From Anaerolineae bacterium (GTDB taxonomy: Bacteria > Chloroflexota > Anaerolineae > Aggregatilineales > Phototrophicaceae): DNA of 58,636 bases. A program made the translations under genes and the position numbers. Within the stretch, counting starts at the first letter, position 1; each line of letters opens with the position of its first letter. The stretch lies in assembly GCA_022825675.1 (NCBI GenBank), contig JAJDWK010000018.1, positions 1 to 58,636 on the forward strand. Direction: 5' to 3'. The notes under the pieces were generated by a model, which searched no databases, was not told the origin of the DNA, and saw only the letters and a list, made by a program, of their open reading frames with translations. Below are positions 25,340 to 34,023 of the stretch, piece after piece.

Positions 25340-27454
25340 ATGCTTATGATGCAAGCGTATTTAGACAGAAAAACCGAGGGCAGCGCGCTGGGCACGGCGA
25401 TAACCCTGCTGATGTCCGCCTTTGCCCTGCTGGGTGCCGCCGCCGCCTATCTGATACTTTTTGGCTGGCTGCCGCTGGGCGAGCGTGTCAATGTCCTGCG
25501 CAGCGACATCAACATCTACGAGACCATTGTCGCCATCGGCGCGATTTTGTACGCGGCGGCTTGCCTGCGCACCGCTGTCGGTTTGCGCCAGCGCGAGCGC
25601 GCCAGCCTGCGCTGGTCGCAATGGATGCTGTTTTTGACCGCCATGCTCGGCGGCGTGATATTGCTGAGCGTCATCATCCCCACGCTTTTGAAGTTCGCGC
25701 TTTTGCTGGGGCAGAATATCGATTTGCGCGCGGTCATCAACGAAAACAGCCTGGCGGCGGCGGCGCTCGCCATCGGCGAAGGGCTGATTAGCATCAGCCT
25801 GCTGCTGCTGAGCCTGCTGGCGCTCTTGGCGCTGTTTGTATTTTTGATACCGCCGCTGGAGCCGCTGCGCGAGGTCGAAGGCATTCGTTATATTGTCGCG
25901 CCGCCGCGGCGCTTGATACAAGCGATTGTGCTCGTTTTTGCTGTCGGCATCGTCTTCATGCTCATCGCCGGCGTCTACGCGGTGCCGCTCTACCCGGGCG
26001 TTACAAAAATCCGCGATATCGAAGAACATCGCCTGCTGGCGGGTCTGCTTATCTTTGTGCCGGCGCTGCTGGGCTATCGGCAAGTGCGGCAAGTGCGCGA
26101 AGAATCGGACGAATTGCGGCGGGCGGTCGCCTTGACGCCGGGCAAATTCATCCGCTCCGAGCTGGCGAAATCGCCCAGCGCCGGTGCCATCATCGGCTTC
26201 ATCGCCATCTTCATGGCATTTACCATGGCGACCGACCTCTTCCTCGAGCCCAGCTCAATCGCCTCATTCCTCAGCAATGTGGCGACCAAAGGCGTCATCG
26301 CCATCGGCGTTACTTACCTGATGATATCTGGCGAATTTGACCTTTCGGTCGGCTCCATCCTCGGCGTGACGGCGCTGTCCTTCATGTTATTCATGACGGA
26401 AGGCGCGCCGGTTGTCGGCGTTCTCGACCCCATCCCGGCGGCGATACTGGCGATATTTGTGGCGCTGGTGCTGGGCGCGGTCAATGGCATCTTGCTCATC
26501 ACCACCCGCATCCCGTCCTTTATCGTCACCTTGGGCACCCTGCTCGCTTATCGCGCGATTACCTTGGTAGCGATTGCCGGCGGGCGCATCCTGCGTTACA
26601 AAGATTTCTACGCTGATTTCCCCGTCATCGCCATCAGCAACATCGTTTTTGTCGCGCTCGCCGTCATCGGCTTGCTTTTGACGCTGTTCAGCGCGTACCG
26701 TGTGCTGCCGGTATTATGGCGCGGCGCGCGGCATGCTTGGTCTGTGCAAAGCGACAATGGCGATTTCGGCACCACCAGCGCCCTCGCCCGTTTTGTGATA
26801 TTGGCGGTGGTGGGCTTGATACTTCTGGCAATCCTAATATGGCTGGGCGCGGTCGTCAGCTATCACCTCAGCGCCAGCGGCGGGCAATTGGTCGAGGTCG
26901 GCTATTTTGATCTCTTCAACGGGCGTGTGCTTGCCATCGGCTCGGAGGGTGACTTCTTCCACCTGGATATCCCGCGGGACGCCAATGTGCGCCTGGCGAT
27001 ATTGTGGTGGTTTATCTTTGTGGCATTCTTCCATGTCATCTTGATGAACACGCCCTTCGGCAACAGCATCTTCGCCGCGGGCGGCAACCAGGGGGCAGCG
27101 CGCGCCCAGGGCGTGAATGTCGACCGAGTGAAAGTGCAGAACTTCGTCATCGTGGCGGTGTTGACGGGCATCGCCGCCATCTACGAGACCGCGCGCAACC
27201 CCGGCGTCGACCCCCTGAAAGGGCAAGGCTGGGAGCTGGAAGTCATCGCGATGACGGTCATCGGCGGCGCTTTGCTGACGGGCGGCTATGGCAGCGTGGT
27301 GGGCTCGCTGCTTGGCGCGCTGATATTTGGCATGCTGCAGACGGGGCTGGTGCTGGTCGGCATTGAATCGCGGCTGTTCACGGGCACGGTCGGCGTCATC
27401 ATCATCGCGGCGGTGGTGCTGAATACCTTCGTGCGCGGCGCGCAGCGCAATTAG
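25340..27454 (+). CDS. Ribose-type sugar ABC permease with long N-terminal membrane extension
   Basis: A 704-residue membrane protein. Residues about 285-700 are a RbsC/BPD_transp_2 permease: VTYLMISGEFDLSVGSILGV near 325-344, TRIPSFIVTLGTLLAYRA, GGNQGAARAQGVNVDRVKVQ and VIGGALLTGGYGSVVGSLLGA. Ordinary members of the family have about 320-400 residues. Here the permease is also enlarged by a hydrophilic loop between helices (about 450-545). The first 280 residues add about six further hydrophobic segments with no recognised domain, ending in a charged stretch (YRQVRQVREESDELRRA). The start is ATG 25340; a second ATG at 25346 is equally possible. It is co-transcribed with the ATPase 38 nt downstream. 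Confidence 0.88.
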   Translation: MLMMQAYLDRKTEGSALGTAITLLMSAFALLGAAAAYLILFGWLPLGERVNVLRSDINIYETIVAIGAILYAAACLRTAVGLRQRERASLRWSQWMLFLTAMLGGVILLSVIIPTLLKFALLLGQNIDLRAVINENSLAAAALAIGEGLISISLLLLSLLALLALFVFLIPPLEPLREVEGIRYIVAPPRRLIQAIVLVFAVGIVFMLIAGVYAVPLYPGVTKIRDIEEHRLLAGLLIFVPALLGYRQVRQVREESDELRRAVALTPGKFIRSELAKSPSAGAIIGFIAIFMAFTMATDLFLEPSSIASFLSNVATKGVIAIGVTYLMISGEFDLSVGSILGVTALSFMLFMTEGAPVVGVLDPIPAAILAIFVALVLGAVNGILLITTRIPSFIVTLGTLLAYRAITLVAIAGGRILRYKDFYADFPVIAISNIVFVALAVIGLLLTLFSAYRVLPVLWRGARHAWSVQSDNGDFGTTSALARFVILAVVGLILLAILIWLGAVVSYHLSASGGQLVEVGYFDLFNGRVLAIGSEGDFFHLDIPRDANVRLAILWWFIFVAFFHVILMNTPFGNSIFAAGGNQGAARAQGVNVDRVKVQNFVIVAVLTGIAAIYETARNPGVDPLKGQGWELEVIAMTVIGGALLTGGYGSVVGSLLGALIFGMLQTGLVLVGIESRLFTGTVGVIIIAAVVLNTFVRGAQRN

Positions 27455-27492
27455 CCGGCGAAAGAGTAGTTTATTGAGTTAGGGAGCCAAGC

Positions 27493-28299
27493 ATGCAAAG
27501 CGAGCAGAAGAACCCCGATGCCTTGGTGGATATGATTGATATTCACAAGTATTTTGGCAGTGTGCAAGTCTTGCGCGGCGTTGATTTTCATGTGGATCGG
27601 CAGGAGATCGTTGGCTTGTTGGGCGATAATGGCGCCGGCAAATCGACGCTGATTAAGGTCTTGACGGGCTTCCACACTTTGACGCGCGGGCAAATCTATT
27701 TTGATGGCGATGCCGTCTCTATCAATTCCCCGCATGACGCGCGCGAGCTGGGCATAGAAACGGTGCATCAGGATTTGGCGCTGGTGCCGCTGATGAGCAT
27801 CGCCCGCAATTTCTGGCTGGGGCAAGAGCCAACTTACCAAGTCGGTCCTTTCCGCTTCTTGGACAAGAACAAGATGGCGAGCGAGTCGATCCACGCATTG
27901 GCGGATGTCGGCATTCACATCCGCGATTCGGAAGAAACTGTCGGCACCATGTCCGGTGGCGAGCGGCAGTCGATCGCCATTGGGCGCGCCGTATATTTCG
28001 GCAAAAAGCTGTTGATATTGGACGAGCCGACATCGGCATTGTCCGTTGGCGAGACGCAAAAGGTGCTCGATTACACCATCGCCGCCAAAGAAAAAGGCAT
28101 GAGCGTCATCTTCATCACGCACAATATCCGCCATGTCTATGAAGTGGCGGACCGCTTCACCATCATTGAGCGCGGGCATAAACTGGGCGATTTTTATAAG
28201 AGCGAAGTTAGCGAAAACGAAGTTGCTGACATGATTGTTACCGGGCAAATCCCCGAGCGCCTGCGCCTGTACGCGGAAAACCTGGGAGAAAGCGCATGA
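27493..28299 (+). CDS. Ribose-type sugar ABC transporter ATP-binding protein (single cassette)
   Basis: A 268-residue ATPase powering the permease at 25340. Walker A is GDNGAGKSTLIK near 49-60, with the Q-loop in HQDLALVPLMSIARN, the ABC signature MSGGERQSIAIGRA near 153-166, Walker B with LLILDEPTSAL near 175-185, and a switch histidine in FITHNIRHV. Classical RbsA proteins have two tandem cassettes (about 500 residues); this one has only one and would act as a homodimer. Its stop overlaps the next start by ATGA, so the lipoprotein gene is coupled to it. Confidence 0.92.
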   Translation: MQSEQKNPDALVDMIDIHKYFGSVQVLRGVDFHVDRQEIVGLLGDNGAGKSTLIKVLTGFHTLTRGQIYFDGDAVSINSPHDARELGIETVHQDLALVPLMSIARNFWLGQEPTYQVGPFRFLDKNKMASESIHALADVGIHIRDSEETVGTMSGGERQSIAIGRAVYFGKKLLILDEPTSALSVGETQKVLDYTIAAKEKGMSVIFITHNIRHVYEVADRFTIIERGHKLGDFYKSEVSENEVADMIVTGQIPERLRLYAENLGESA

Positions 28300-28976
28300 A
28301 ACCCAGAACCTTGCTCGCCAGCGGCTTACTCGCCCTCGCCGTCATCGCGCTTTTGCTGCTCAGCGCCTGCCGCCCGGAAGATACTTTGGATGTAACGCCC
28401 TCGCCCACGCCCACGCCGCTGCCCTCGCCCACGCCCTCGCCCACGCCGCTGCCAGAGGGCTATCAAGAAGCGGTGAACCCCAACGAAGCCGCCTTGGACG
28501 CCCTGATCGAATTGCTGCCGAAGACTATTGGTGCCGGCGCGGTGGAATGGAAATGGAATTACAGCCGCGGCGATGACGGCGTCGAGGGGCTGCTGGGCAT
28601 GAAAGGCAGCGCCGCCGGCAAGCGCGTCTATTACGGCGAGCAGACGGGCGGGCAGATGAGCTTGAACTTCGCCGTATTTGACAGCGCCGAGCTGGCGCTG
28701 GCGAATTATGAGCGCATTCTCGATATCCGCTCGGTGCTGGATACGGGCGCGCCGCGGGAGGACTTCCCGACGCCCAATATCTTTGGCGCGGGTTTGTATG
28801 GCTCGGTTGCGATATTCCAAATCGATAATTATTTCATCGAGGTGAATATCGAGCTTTTCTCCAGCACCCAGGGCAACCCGCTGGTGCCGCTTTCGCGCAT
28901 AACGATGAACTTCTTTGAAGACCAGCGCAGCGCCTTTGAAGCGGCTGCCAGCGCCGAGGCGGCTGATCCCGGTTGA
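28296..28976 (+). CDS. Lipoprotein, first half of a tandem-domain protein
   Basis: A 226-residue lipoprotein. A signal peptide with lipobox LLLLSAC (Cys near residue 26) is followed by a Thr/Pro-rich spacer (PSPTPTPLPSPTP) and a domain of unknown function (about 60-215) with the landmarks GKRVYYGEQ, FAVFDSAELALANYERI and GAGLYGSVAIF. These landmarks recur in the same order in the reading frame immediately downstream (28983-29420). The TGA at 28974 lies in the same frame as that second copy, so the two halves were most likely one protein of about 374 residues. It overlaps the ATPase gene by ATGA and probably belongs to the transporter operon. Confidence 0.8.
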   Translation: MKPRTLLASGLLALAVIALLLLSACRPEDTLDVTPSPTPTPLPSPTPSPTPLPEGYQEAVNPNEAALDALIELLPKTIGAGAVEWKWNYSRGDDGVEGLLGMKGSAAGKRVYYGEQTGGQMSLNFAVFDSAELALANYERILDIRSVLDTGAPREDFPTPNIFGAGLYGSVAIFQIDNYFIEVNIELFSSTQGNPLVPLSRITMNFFEDQRSAFEAAASAEAADPG

Positions 28977-28982
28977 AGAGAT

Positions 28983-29420
28983 GTGGTGCAGGAAGTCCTG
29001 GACAACCTGCCGAACGAGATATTCACGGACACGCAATGGCGGCGCGATTATACAAAGTTTGATGGCGTCGAGACGCCGCCGAATGTGCTCAATGGCAAAG
29101 CCGCCCGCGTCTATTATCGCGACCAAGCCGCCAATGTCTTCAACATGACATTCGGCCAGTTTGATACGCCGGCGGCGGCGCTGGCGCATTACGAGCGGCT
29201 GAAAGGCATCCGCGAGGGCATCGAGGCGGAGAATAGCGAGGCGGGCTTCCCGCAGCCGCATGTCATCGGGCGCGGGCTTTATGGCTCAGTCGCGCTGATA
29301 GTGGATGAAGAATTTTTTGTTGAGGTGCTGGTCGAGCGGGCACCCGGCACCAGCGCCAACCCGACAGTCGCCATCGCCAAGCGGGCGCTGGCGATTTTGG
29401 ACGCGGCGCGCAACAGCTAG
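28983..29420 (+). CDS. Second half of the tandem-domain lipoprotein, separated by an in-frame TGA
   Basis: 145 residues from GTG 28983, paralogous to the preceding domain: GKAARVYYRDQ, FGQFDTPAAALAHYERLKGI and GRGLYGSVALI align with landmarks in the first half. It lacks a signal peptide of its own and begins only two codons after the TGA, in the same frame. The AAGAG at 28976-28980 gives at most a poor ribosome site for reinitiation. It is either a genuine nonsense break, an independent cytosolic product, or a sequencing error. Confidence 0.6.
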   Translation: MVQEVLDNLPNEIFTDTQWRRDYTKFDGVETPPNVLNGKAARVYYRDQAANVFNMTFGQFDTPAAALAHYERLKGIREGIEAENSEAGFPQPHVIGRGLYGSVALIVDEEFFVEVLVERAPGTSANPTVAIAKRALAILDAARNS

Positions 29421-29466
29421 CCCACCATAGAGCCGGCGTATTTGCGCCGAGACAAAGGAGCGAAGC

Positions 29467-29961
29467 ATGTCAGCATTACCCCGGTATCGCCGCTGGCAGT
29501 TGTGGGCATTGGAAAAAAATATGCTGAATATCGAGCATCTCGTCACCAATATCCGCGACGCCAGCGCCTTCGCGCGGCGTGATGGCGGCGATGGCTGGAC
29601 GATTGCTGAGGTGCTGGGGCATCTCGCCGATGTCGATTCTTATTTCCTGGCGCGCGCTCGCGCGCTGGCGGAGGATACCGAGCTGCCTGCGTCATCGGGC
29701 ATGAGCGCTGATGAAATGGTGGCCGCCGCCGGCTATGCCGGGCAAGACGCGCTGGCATTGCTTGAGAACTGGAAAGCGGTCCGCGTTGAGTATCACGGGT
29801 ATCTGGCGTCCTTGCCCGAAGACGATGAGGCGCTTTGGGAGCGGCCGGGGCGCCCGCCCGAGGGCGGCGGCTTCACGCTGAATGACCAGTTGGTGCTCAG
29901 CGCCTATCACGATACCGATCATCTGCATCAGATTGTGAAGATTGTGCGCTCGGGCAGTTAG
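29467..29961 (+). CDS. DinB/YfiT-like putative metal-dependent protein
   Basis: A 164-residue four-helix-bundle protein of the DinB superfamily, often metal-dependent thiol transferases or hydrolases. The first-helix histidine is in EVLGHLADVDSYFL (near residue 57), and the C-terminal pair is in SAYHDTDHLHQIVKI (near 145-159), giving a plausible three-histidine metal site. A strong AAAGGAG ribosome site lies about 8 nt before the ATG. It follows the lipoprotein by 46 nt and may be in the same transcript, with no obvious functional link. The substrate is unknown. Confidence 0.8.
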   Translation: MSALPRYRRWQLWALEKNMLNIEHLVTNIRDASAFARRDGGDGWTIAEVLGHLADVDSYFLARARALAEDTELPASSGMSADEMVAAAGYAGQDALALLENWKAVRVEYHGYLASLPEDDEALWERPGRPPEGGGFTLNDQLVLSAYHDTDHLHQIVKIVRSGS

Positions 29962-30099
29962 AGTTAGGCAGAATCATCGCGTCAGCGCATCCCAAACGGC
30001 ATGGGCGGGCCGGTGGGTCGCCCAAATGCTGACACAGAGGTAGAGATATTATTTTGCTTCTTTGGTGGAGTATCACTCGTCCAGGGAACAAATCACACC

Positions 30100-30561
30100 T
30101 CAATTCTTTTCTTGTGATACACCATCCATCGGCGAATTATTGTGTGCCATGAAGAAGCTGTGGTACGTAGATTCAAATACAAAATAAACAAAAGGGAACA
30201 ATCTTCTTAACCAGGAATGCAGATCGCTAAGAAGAGCTTGTGCGGCGAGATTATCTCCCAAATCACCCTCAGGAGCGGGCATTGCTATAACATATACAAT
30301 TGTTGCGAAAACATAACCTGCCATTCTGCCCCACTTTCCTCCTAATATGTTTCCCAAAAAAGCGAGAAGCCAGCAGACCGCGAAAACACGAATATAATAT
30401 TCAATCTCTCCCCGGAAGAACGGACTGAAGTCGGATCCCAATGCATCGTACAAGAGAATCCCACTTCCGCCTGTGGCAATTGCGATTCCAACAACGACAA
30501 GTGTAAGCAGATTAACCAGCCCAAGCAGAATTAGTTTCATCAATAGTTCCAGTCGCTTCAC
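30100..30561 (-). CDS. Small polytopic membrane protein in an AT-rich island
   Basis: A 153-residue hypothetical protein with about four hydrophobic segments (LVNLLTLVVVGIAIATGG, YIRVFAVCWLLAFLGNILGG, MAGYVFATIVYVIAM, FPFVYFVFESTYHSFF) and a polar C-terminal tail. The start is GTG 30561 or the internal ATG 30540; neither has a clear ribosome site. Base composition of the gene and flanks is visibly more AT-rich than the surroundings, which suggests recent acquisition. No family recognised; it may not be expressed. Confidence 0.5.
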   Translation of the reverse strand: MKRLELLMKLILLGLVNLLTLVVVGIAIATGGSGILLYDALGSDFSPFFRGEIEYYIRVFAVCWLLAFLGNILGGKWGRMAGYVFATIVYVIAMPAPEGDLGDNLAAQALLSDLHSWLRRLFPFVYFVFESTYHSFFMAHNNSPMDGVSQEKN

Positions 30562-30718
30562 ACAAATTGCAAAGTTCTAGATATATTATCGTTATATTTT
30601 AGCTGGAAACTAAATGTCTGTCTACGATTTCAATCTTTGGGAAGTGATTAATTCCTAGGCGATAAAAACTTCGCCAAGCATCGAAAAACCGCTGTGTCCT
30701 CGGTGGTTAAATAAACCA

Positions 30719-30755
30719 GCGTCATTTTCTTTTGACGCGGCCGCCCTGCTATAAT
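30719..30755 (+). promoter_or_regulatory. Extended -10 promoter with dyad upstream of rarA
   Basis: TGC-TATAAT (30747-30755) is a perfect extended -10. The inverted repeat GCGTCA (30719-30724) / TGACGC (30733-30738), spacer 8, covers the -35 position, so it may be an operator. A MITE-2 fragment (TGTCCTCGGTGGTTAA) lies just upstream at about 30694-30710. Confidence 0.45.
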
Positions 30756-30793
30756 AGCTTGATACTCAGCCCAGCTTGCCAGAAAGCCCTGTT

Positions 30794-32014
30794 ATGGCGC
30801 AGCCCTCCCCGCCTTTAGCCGAGCGCATCCGCCCGCGTGATTTAAGCGGCTTCATCGGGCAGGCGCATTTGGTCGGCGTCGGCAAGCCACTCTACCGCGC
30901 TTTGCAGCAGCGCGCCGTGCCCAGCATGGTCTTTTGGGGACCGCCCGGCGTTGGCAAAACCACCCTCGCCCGCATGATTGCCGAAGTCACGCGGAAGCCT
31001 TTTTACAATCTCTCGGCGGTATCGGCAGGCAAGGCGGAACTGCGGCAGATTGTGCAGGCGGTCCGCGGGCAGGCGGGCGGGCGCGGCAGCCAGCGCAGCC
31101 TTTTTATGGCGGGCGCGGCTGCCGACAGCCCAGGCTCGGCGCTGTTGTTTCTGGACGAAATCCACCGCTTTAACAAAGCGCAGCAGGATTTCCTGCTGCC
31201 TTATGTCGAAGACGGCACTATCACGCTCATCGGCGCGACCACGGAGAACCCCAGCTTCGAGGTGATTTCGGCGCTGCTTTCGCGCATGCAGGTCTTCACG
31301 CTCAATCCCTTGAGCCGCGCGGAGCTTGAGCGCATCATCGAGCGGGGGCGCGCCGCCCTCGGCATCAGCATTGACGCTGATGCCAGCGCCTTCCTGGCGC
31401 AATACGCCAATGGCGATGCGCGCGCCGCGCTTAATCTGCTGGAGAATGCCGCCCGCCTCTACCGCGTGGACAGCATCAATGTTGATGCCCTGCGCGAGAC
31501 GCTGCAATCCAAGCACCTGCGGTATGACAAGACGGGCGAAGAGCATTACAACACCATCAGCGCCTTCATCAAAAGCATGCGCGCCAGCGATATCGATGCC
31601 GCGCTGTATTATTGCGCGCGCATGATTGACAGCGGCGAAGACCCCAAGTTCATCGCCCGCCGCATGGTCATATTCGCCAGCGAAGACATTGGGCTCGCCG
31701 ATGCCAAGGCGCTGGGCATCGCCAATGATGTCTTCCGCGCTGTCGAGACGATTGGCTTGCCCGAATGCCAATACAACCTGGCGCAGGGCGTTGCTTATCT
31801 CGCGGCGGCGCCGAAGAACCGCAGCGCTGGCGATGCCTATTTTCGGGCGCTGGATGATGCGCGCGCGCTGGGCAATCTGCCGATTCCGCTGCATATCCGC
31901 AACGCGCCCACCCATTTGATGCGCGAGCTGGGATATGGCGCGGGCTATCAAGCCTATACTGAGGAGAGCCTGCTGCCAGCGGCACTCAAAGGCAAGCGCT
32001 ATTTTCGCAAATAG
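30794..32014 (+). CDS. rarA: Replication-associated recombination protein A (AAA ATPase)
   Basis: A 406-residue RarA/MgsA (Mgs1/WRNIP1) clamp-loader-like ATPase acting at stalled replication forks. The N-terminal box RIRPRDLSGFIGQAHLVG, Walker A GPPGVGKTTLARM (near 50), Walker B ALLFLDEIHRFNKAQQD (near 117), sensor 1 with GATTENPSFE, and the C-terminal tetramerisation domain with YDKTGEEHYNTISAFIKSMR are all present. ATG 30794 was chosen over the upstream TTG because of GAAAG at 30782. The length matches the family. It is followed 33 nt later by a sulfatase gene on the same strand. Confidence 0.95.
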   Translation: MAQPSPPLAERIRPRDLSGFIGQAHLVGVGKPLYRALQQRAVPSMVFWGPPGVGKTTLARMIAEVTRKPFYNLSAVSAGKAELRQIVQAVRGQAGGRGSQRSLFMAGAAADSPGSALLFLDEIHRFNKAQQDFLLPYVEDGTITLIGATTENPSFEVISALLSRMQVFTLNPLSRAELERIIERGRAALGISIDADASAFLAQYANGDARAALNLLENAARLYRVDSINVDALRETLQSKHLRYDKTGEEHYNTISAFIKSMRASDIDAALYYCARMIDSGEDPKFIARRMVIFASEDIGLADAKALGIANDVFRAVETIGLPECQYNLAQGVAYLAAAPKNRSAGDAYFRALDDARALGNLPIPLHIRNAPTHLMRELGYGAGYQAYTEESLLPAALKGKRYFRK

Positions 32015-32047
32015 CGCGGCTGCATTTCACTTTTTTCAGCGAAAGTT

Positions 32048-33787
32048 ATGCTTATGTCTAAACTCAACATCCTGCTCATCACCTCGGACCAGCAGCATTG
32101 GCGCACCTTGGGGCAGCACAATCCCGAGATAGAGACGCCGGCATTGGACAAACTGGCAGCCCAAGGCAGGACCTTCAGCCGCGCCTATTGCCCCAACCCC
32201 ACCTGCACACCCACCCGCAGCAGCATGATTACCGGCAAATACCCGTCGCAGCATGGCGCTTATGCGCTGGGCACCAAGCTGCCCGAAAGTGAAACTACCA
32301 TCGGCGATTGCCTGCGCGCAGCGGGCTATCACAGCGCGCTTGTTGGCAAAGCGCATTTCCAGCCATTGTACGCGACCGCGGAATACGCCTCGCTGGAAGC
32401 CTATCCCACGCTGCAAGACCTGGACTATTGGGCGGACTTTACAGGACCGTTTTATGGCTTCGACCATGTTGAGCTGGCGCGCAACCACACGGACGAAGCC
32501 CATGTGGGGCAGCATTACGCGCTGTGGATGCAAGAAAAAGGCTTGAGCAATTGGCGGGATTATTTCTTAAAGCCAACGGGACATGTCGAGGCGCAGCGCC
32601 GCAAATGGCTGCTGCCCGAGCAGTTCCATTACAACGCCTGGATTGCCGAGCGCAGCAATGCCCTGCTCGCGCAGCATCACGCGGCGGGGCAGCCCTTTTT
32701 CTTGTGGGCGAGCTTCTTTGACCCCCATCCCAAATATCTCGCGCCCGAGCCTTGGGACACAATGTACAACCCTGAGGAAATCACCGTGCCCGGCGCGACA
32801 CCCGGCGAGCATGACGCCAACCCGCCGCACCTCCAGCTGACGCAGCAGCGCGACCCCGACTTTTCCGCCTGGCAAGAGCCCAATGGCAGCGGCTGCCACG
32901 GTTTCCATTCCCACCTGCATGACCGCGCGGAACTGGCGCGGGACATCGCCTGCTACTATGGCATGGTCAGCTGCATGGACCACTATATCGGCAACATGCT
33001 CGAGCAGCTTGATACCCTGGGCATGGCGGAAAATACGCTGGTTGTCTTCACCAGCGACCACGGGCATTATTTTGGGCAGCACGGGCTGATAGCCAAAGGC
33101 GCTTTCCACTATGATGATGGGCTGCGTGTGCCGCTGCTCGCGCGCCTGCCGGGGCGCATCCCCGCCGGCAGCCGCAGCCAAAGCCTGCAATCGCTGGTGG
33201 ATTTTGCGCCGACATTTCTCGACTTTTGCGGGCTGGAAGCCCCCGCCGATATGACCGGCATCAGCCAGCGCAAAAACTGGCAGGGAGATGAGTCTGGCGC
33301 GCGCCGCCATGTCATCATCGAAAATCGGCATCAGCCGACCACCCTGCACCTCAAGACTTATGTCGACGCCCGCTACAAAATTACGCTCTATTTCAATCGT
33401 GATTATGGCGAAATCTTTGACCTGCAGGCGGACCCCGGCGAGCAGACGAACCTCTGGCGCGATGCCCAGCTGCGCGCCGAGCTGACCGAGCGCTTCCTGC
33501 ATGCCGAGATGCAAAAGGAAGAACCGCTGGCTGCGGGCGCGCGGGCGCTGCCGCATAAATCGCCGGCGATGTACCTGAAGAGCTGCAACTGGCGCGGCTG
33601 GCAGCTGCATTTTGAGCCGGCGCAAGAGCGCTATCAGCTCTTCAACCTGGTGGCGGACCCGCAGAAACGCAAGAACCTGTGGGATGCGCCCGACTGTCGG
33701 CAGCGGCGCGCCGAGCTGATGCGGGCGCTGCTCTTCAGCCGCTGGGGGCTGGAGCCGCTGGCGATGCCGCGCATCGCCGGGGCGTAA
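32048..33787 (+). CDS. Sulfatase (formylglycine-dependent)
   Basis: A 579-residue sulfatase, longer than the one at 13024 and of a different subgroup. The metal-binding N terminus ILLITSDQQHWRTLG, signature CTPTRSSMITGKYPS (C53 the formylglycine position), VVFTSDHGHYFGQHG near 340 with metal ligands, and the C-terminal DLQADPGEQTNLW and NLVADPQKRKNLW repeats are typical of choline-sulfatase/iduronate-sulfatase-like enzymes. There is no signal peptide. The start is ATG 32048 or the ATG two codons later (32054), which is better spaced from GAAAG. The neighbouring minus-strand ABC operon is convergent with it and could import its product, but that is inference. Confidence 0.9.
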   Translation: MLMSKLNILLITSDQQHWRTLGQHNPEIETPALDKLAAQGRTFSRAYCPNPTCTPTRSSMITGKYPSQHGAYALGTKLPESETTIGDCLRAAGYHSALVGKAHFQPLYATAEYASLEAYPTLQDLDYWADFTGPFYGFDHVELARNHTDEAHVGQHYALWMQEKGLSNWRDYFLKPTGHVEAQRRKWLLPEQFHYNAWIAERSNALLAQHHAAGQPFFLWASFFDPHPKYLAPEPWDTMYNPEEITVPGATPGEHDANPPHLQLTQQRDPDFSAWQEPNGSGCHGFHSHLHDRAELARDIACYYGMVSCMDHYIGNMLEQLDTLGMAENTLVVFTSDHGHYFGQHGLIAKGAFHYDDGLRVPLLARLPGRIPAGSRSQSLQSLVDFAPTFLDFCGLEAPADMTGISQRKNWQGDESGARRHVIIENRHQPTTLHLKTYVDARYKITLYFNRDYGEIFDLQADPGEQTNLWRDAQLRAELTERFLHAEMQKEEPLAAGARALPHKSPAMYLKSCNWRGWQLHFEPAQERYQLFNLVADPQKRKNLWDAPDCRQRRAELMRALLFSRWGLEPLAMPRIAGA

Positions 33788-33805
33788 GTTGCAGGTGTTT
33801 CGCCC

Positions 33806-34021
33806 TCAGCCGCGGCGCAGGATATACAGCCCCAGCGCCAGCGACAGCGCGGTTGCCACCTCTATCGGCAGCGCCGGCTCAACAAAGCGCAGCCACAGCA
33901 GATGCACGGCGATGAGCACCACCACGGCGATGAAAACGCGGTCGAAAGCGTTGGTATAAAAGGGCAGGAAGCCATCACGGGGGCGGGATTTGGGCGGAGG
34001 CTGCGCTTCAGTTTGAGGCAT
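33806..34021 (-). CDS. Small membrane protein of the sugar ABC operon
   Basis: A 71-residue protein with a Pro-rich polar N terminus (MPQTEAQPPPKSRPRDG) and two hydrophobic segments (about 27-46 and 50-67). It starts 2 nt after the stop of the permease at 34024, so it is the last gene of the operon. Family not recognised; small accessory membrane proteins do occur with such transporters. Confidence 0.6.
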   Translation of the reverse strand: MPQTEAQPPPKSRPRDGFLPFYTNAFDRVFIAVVVLIAVHLLWLRFVEPALPIEVATALSLALGLYILRRG

Positions 34022-34023
34022 GG

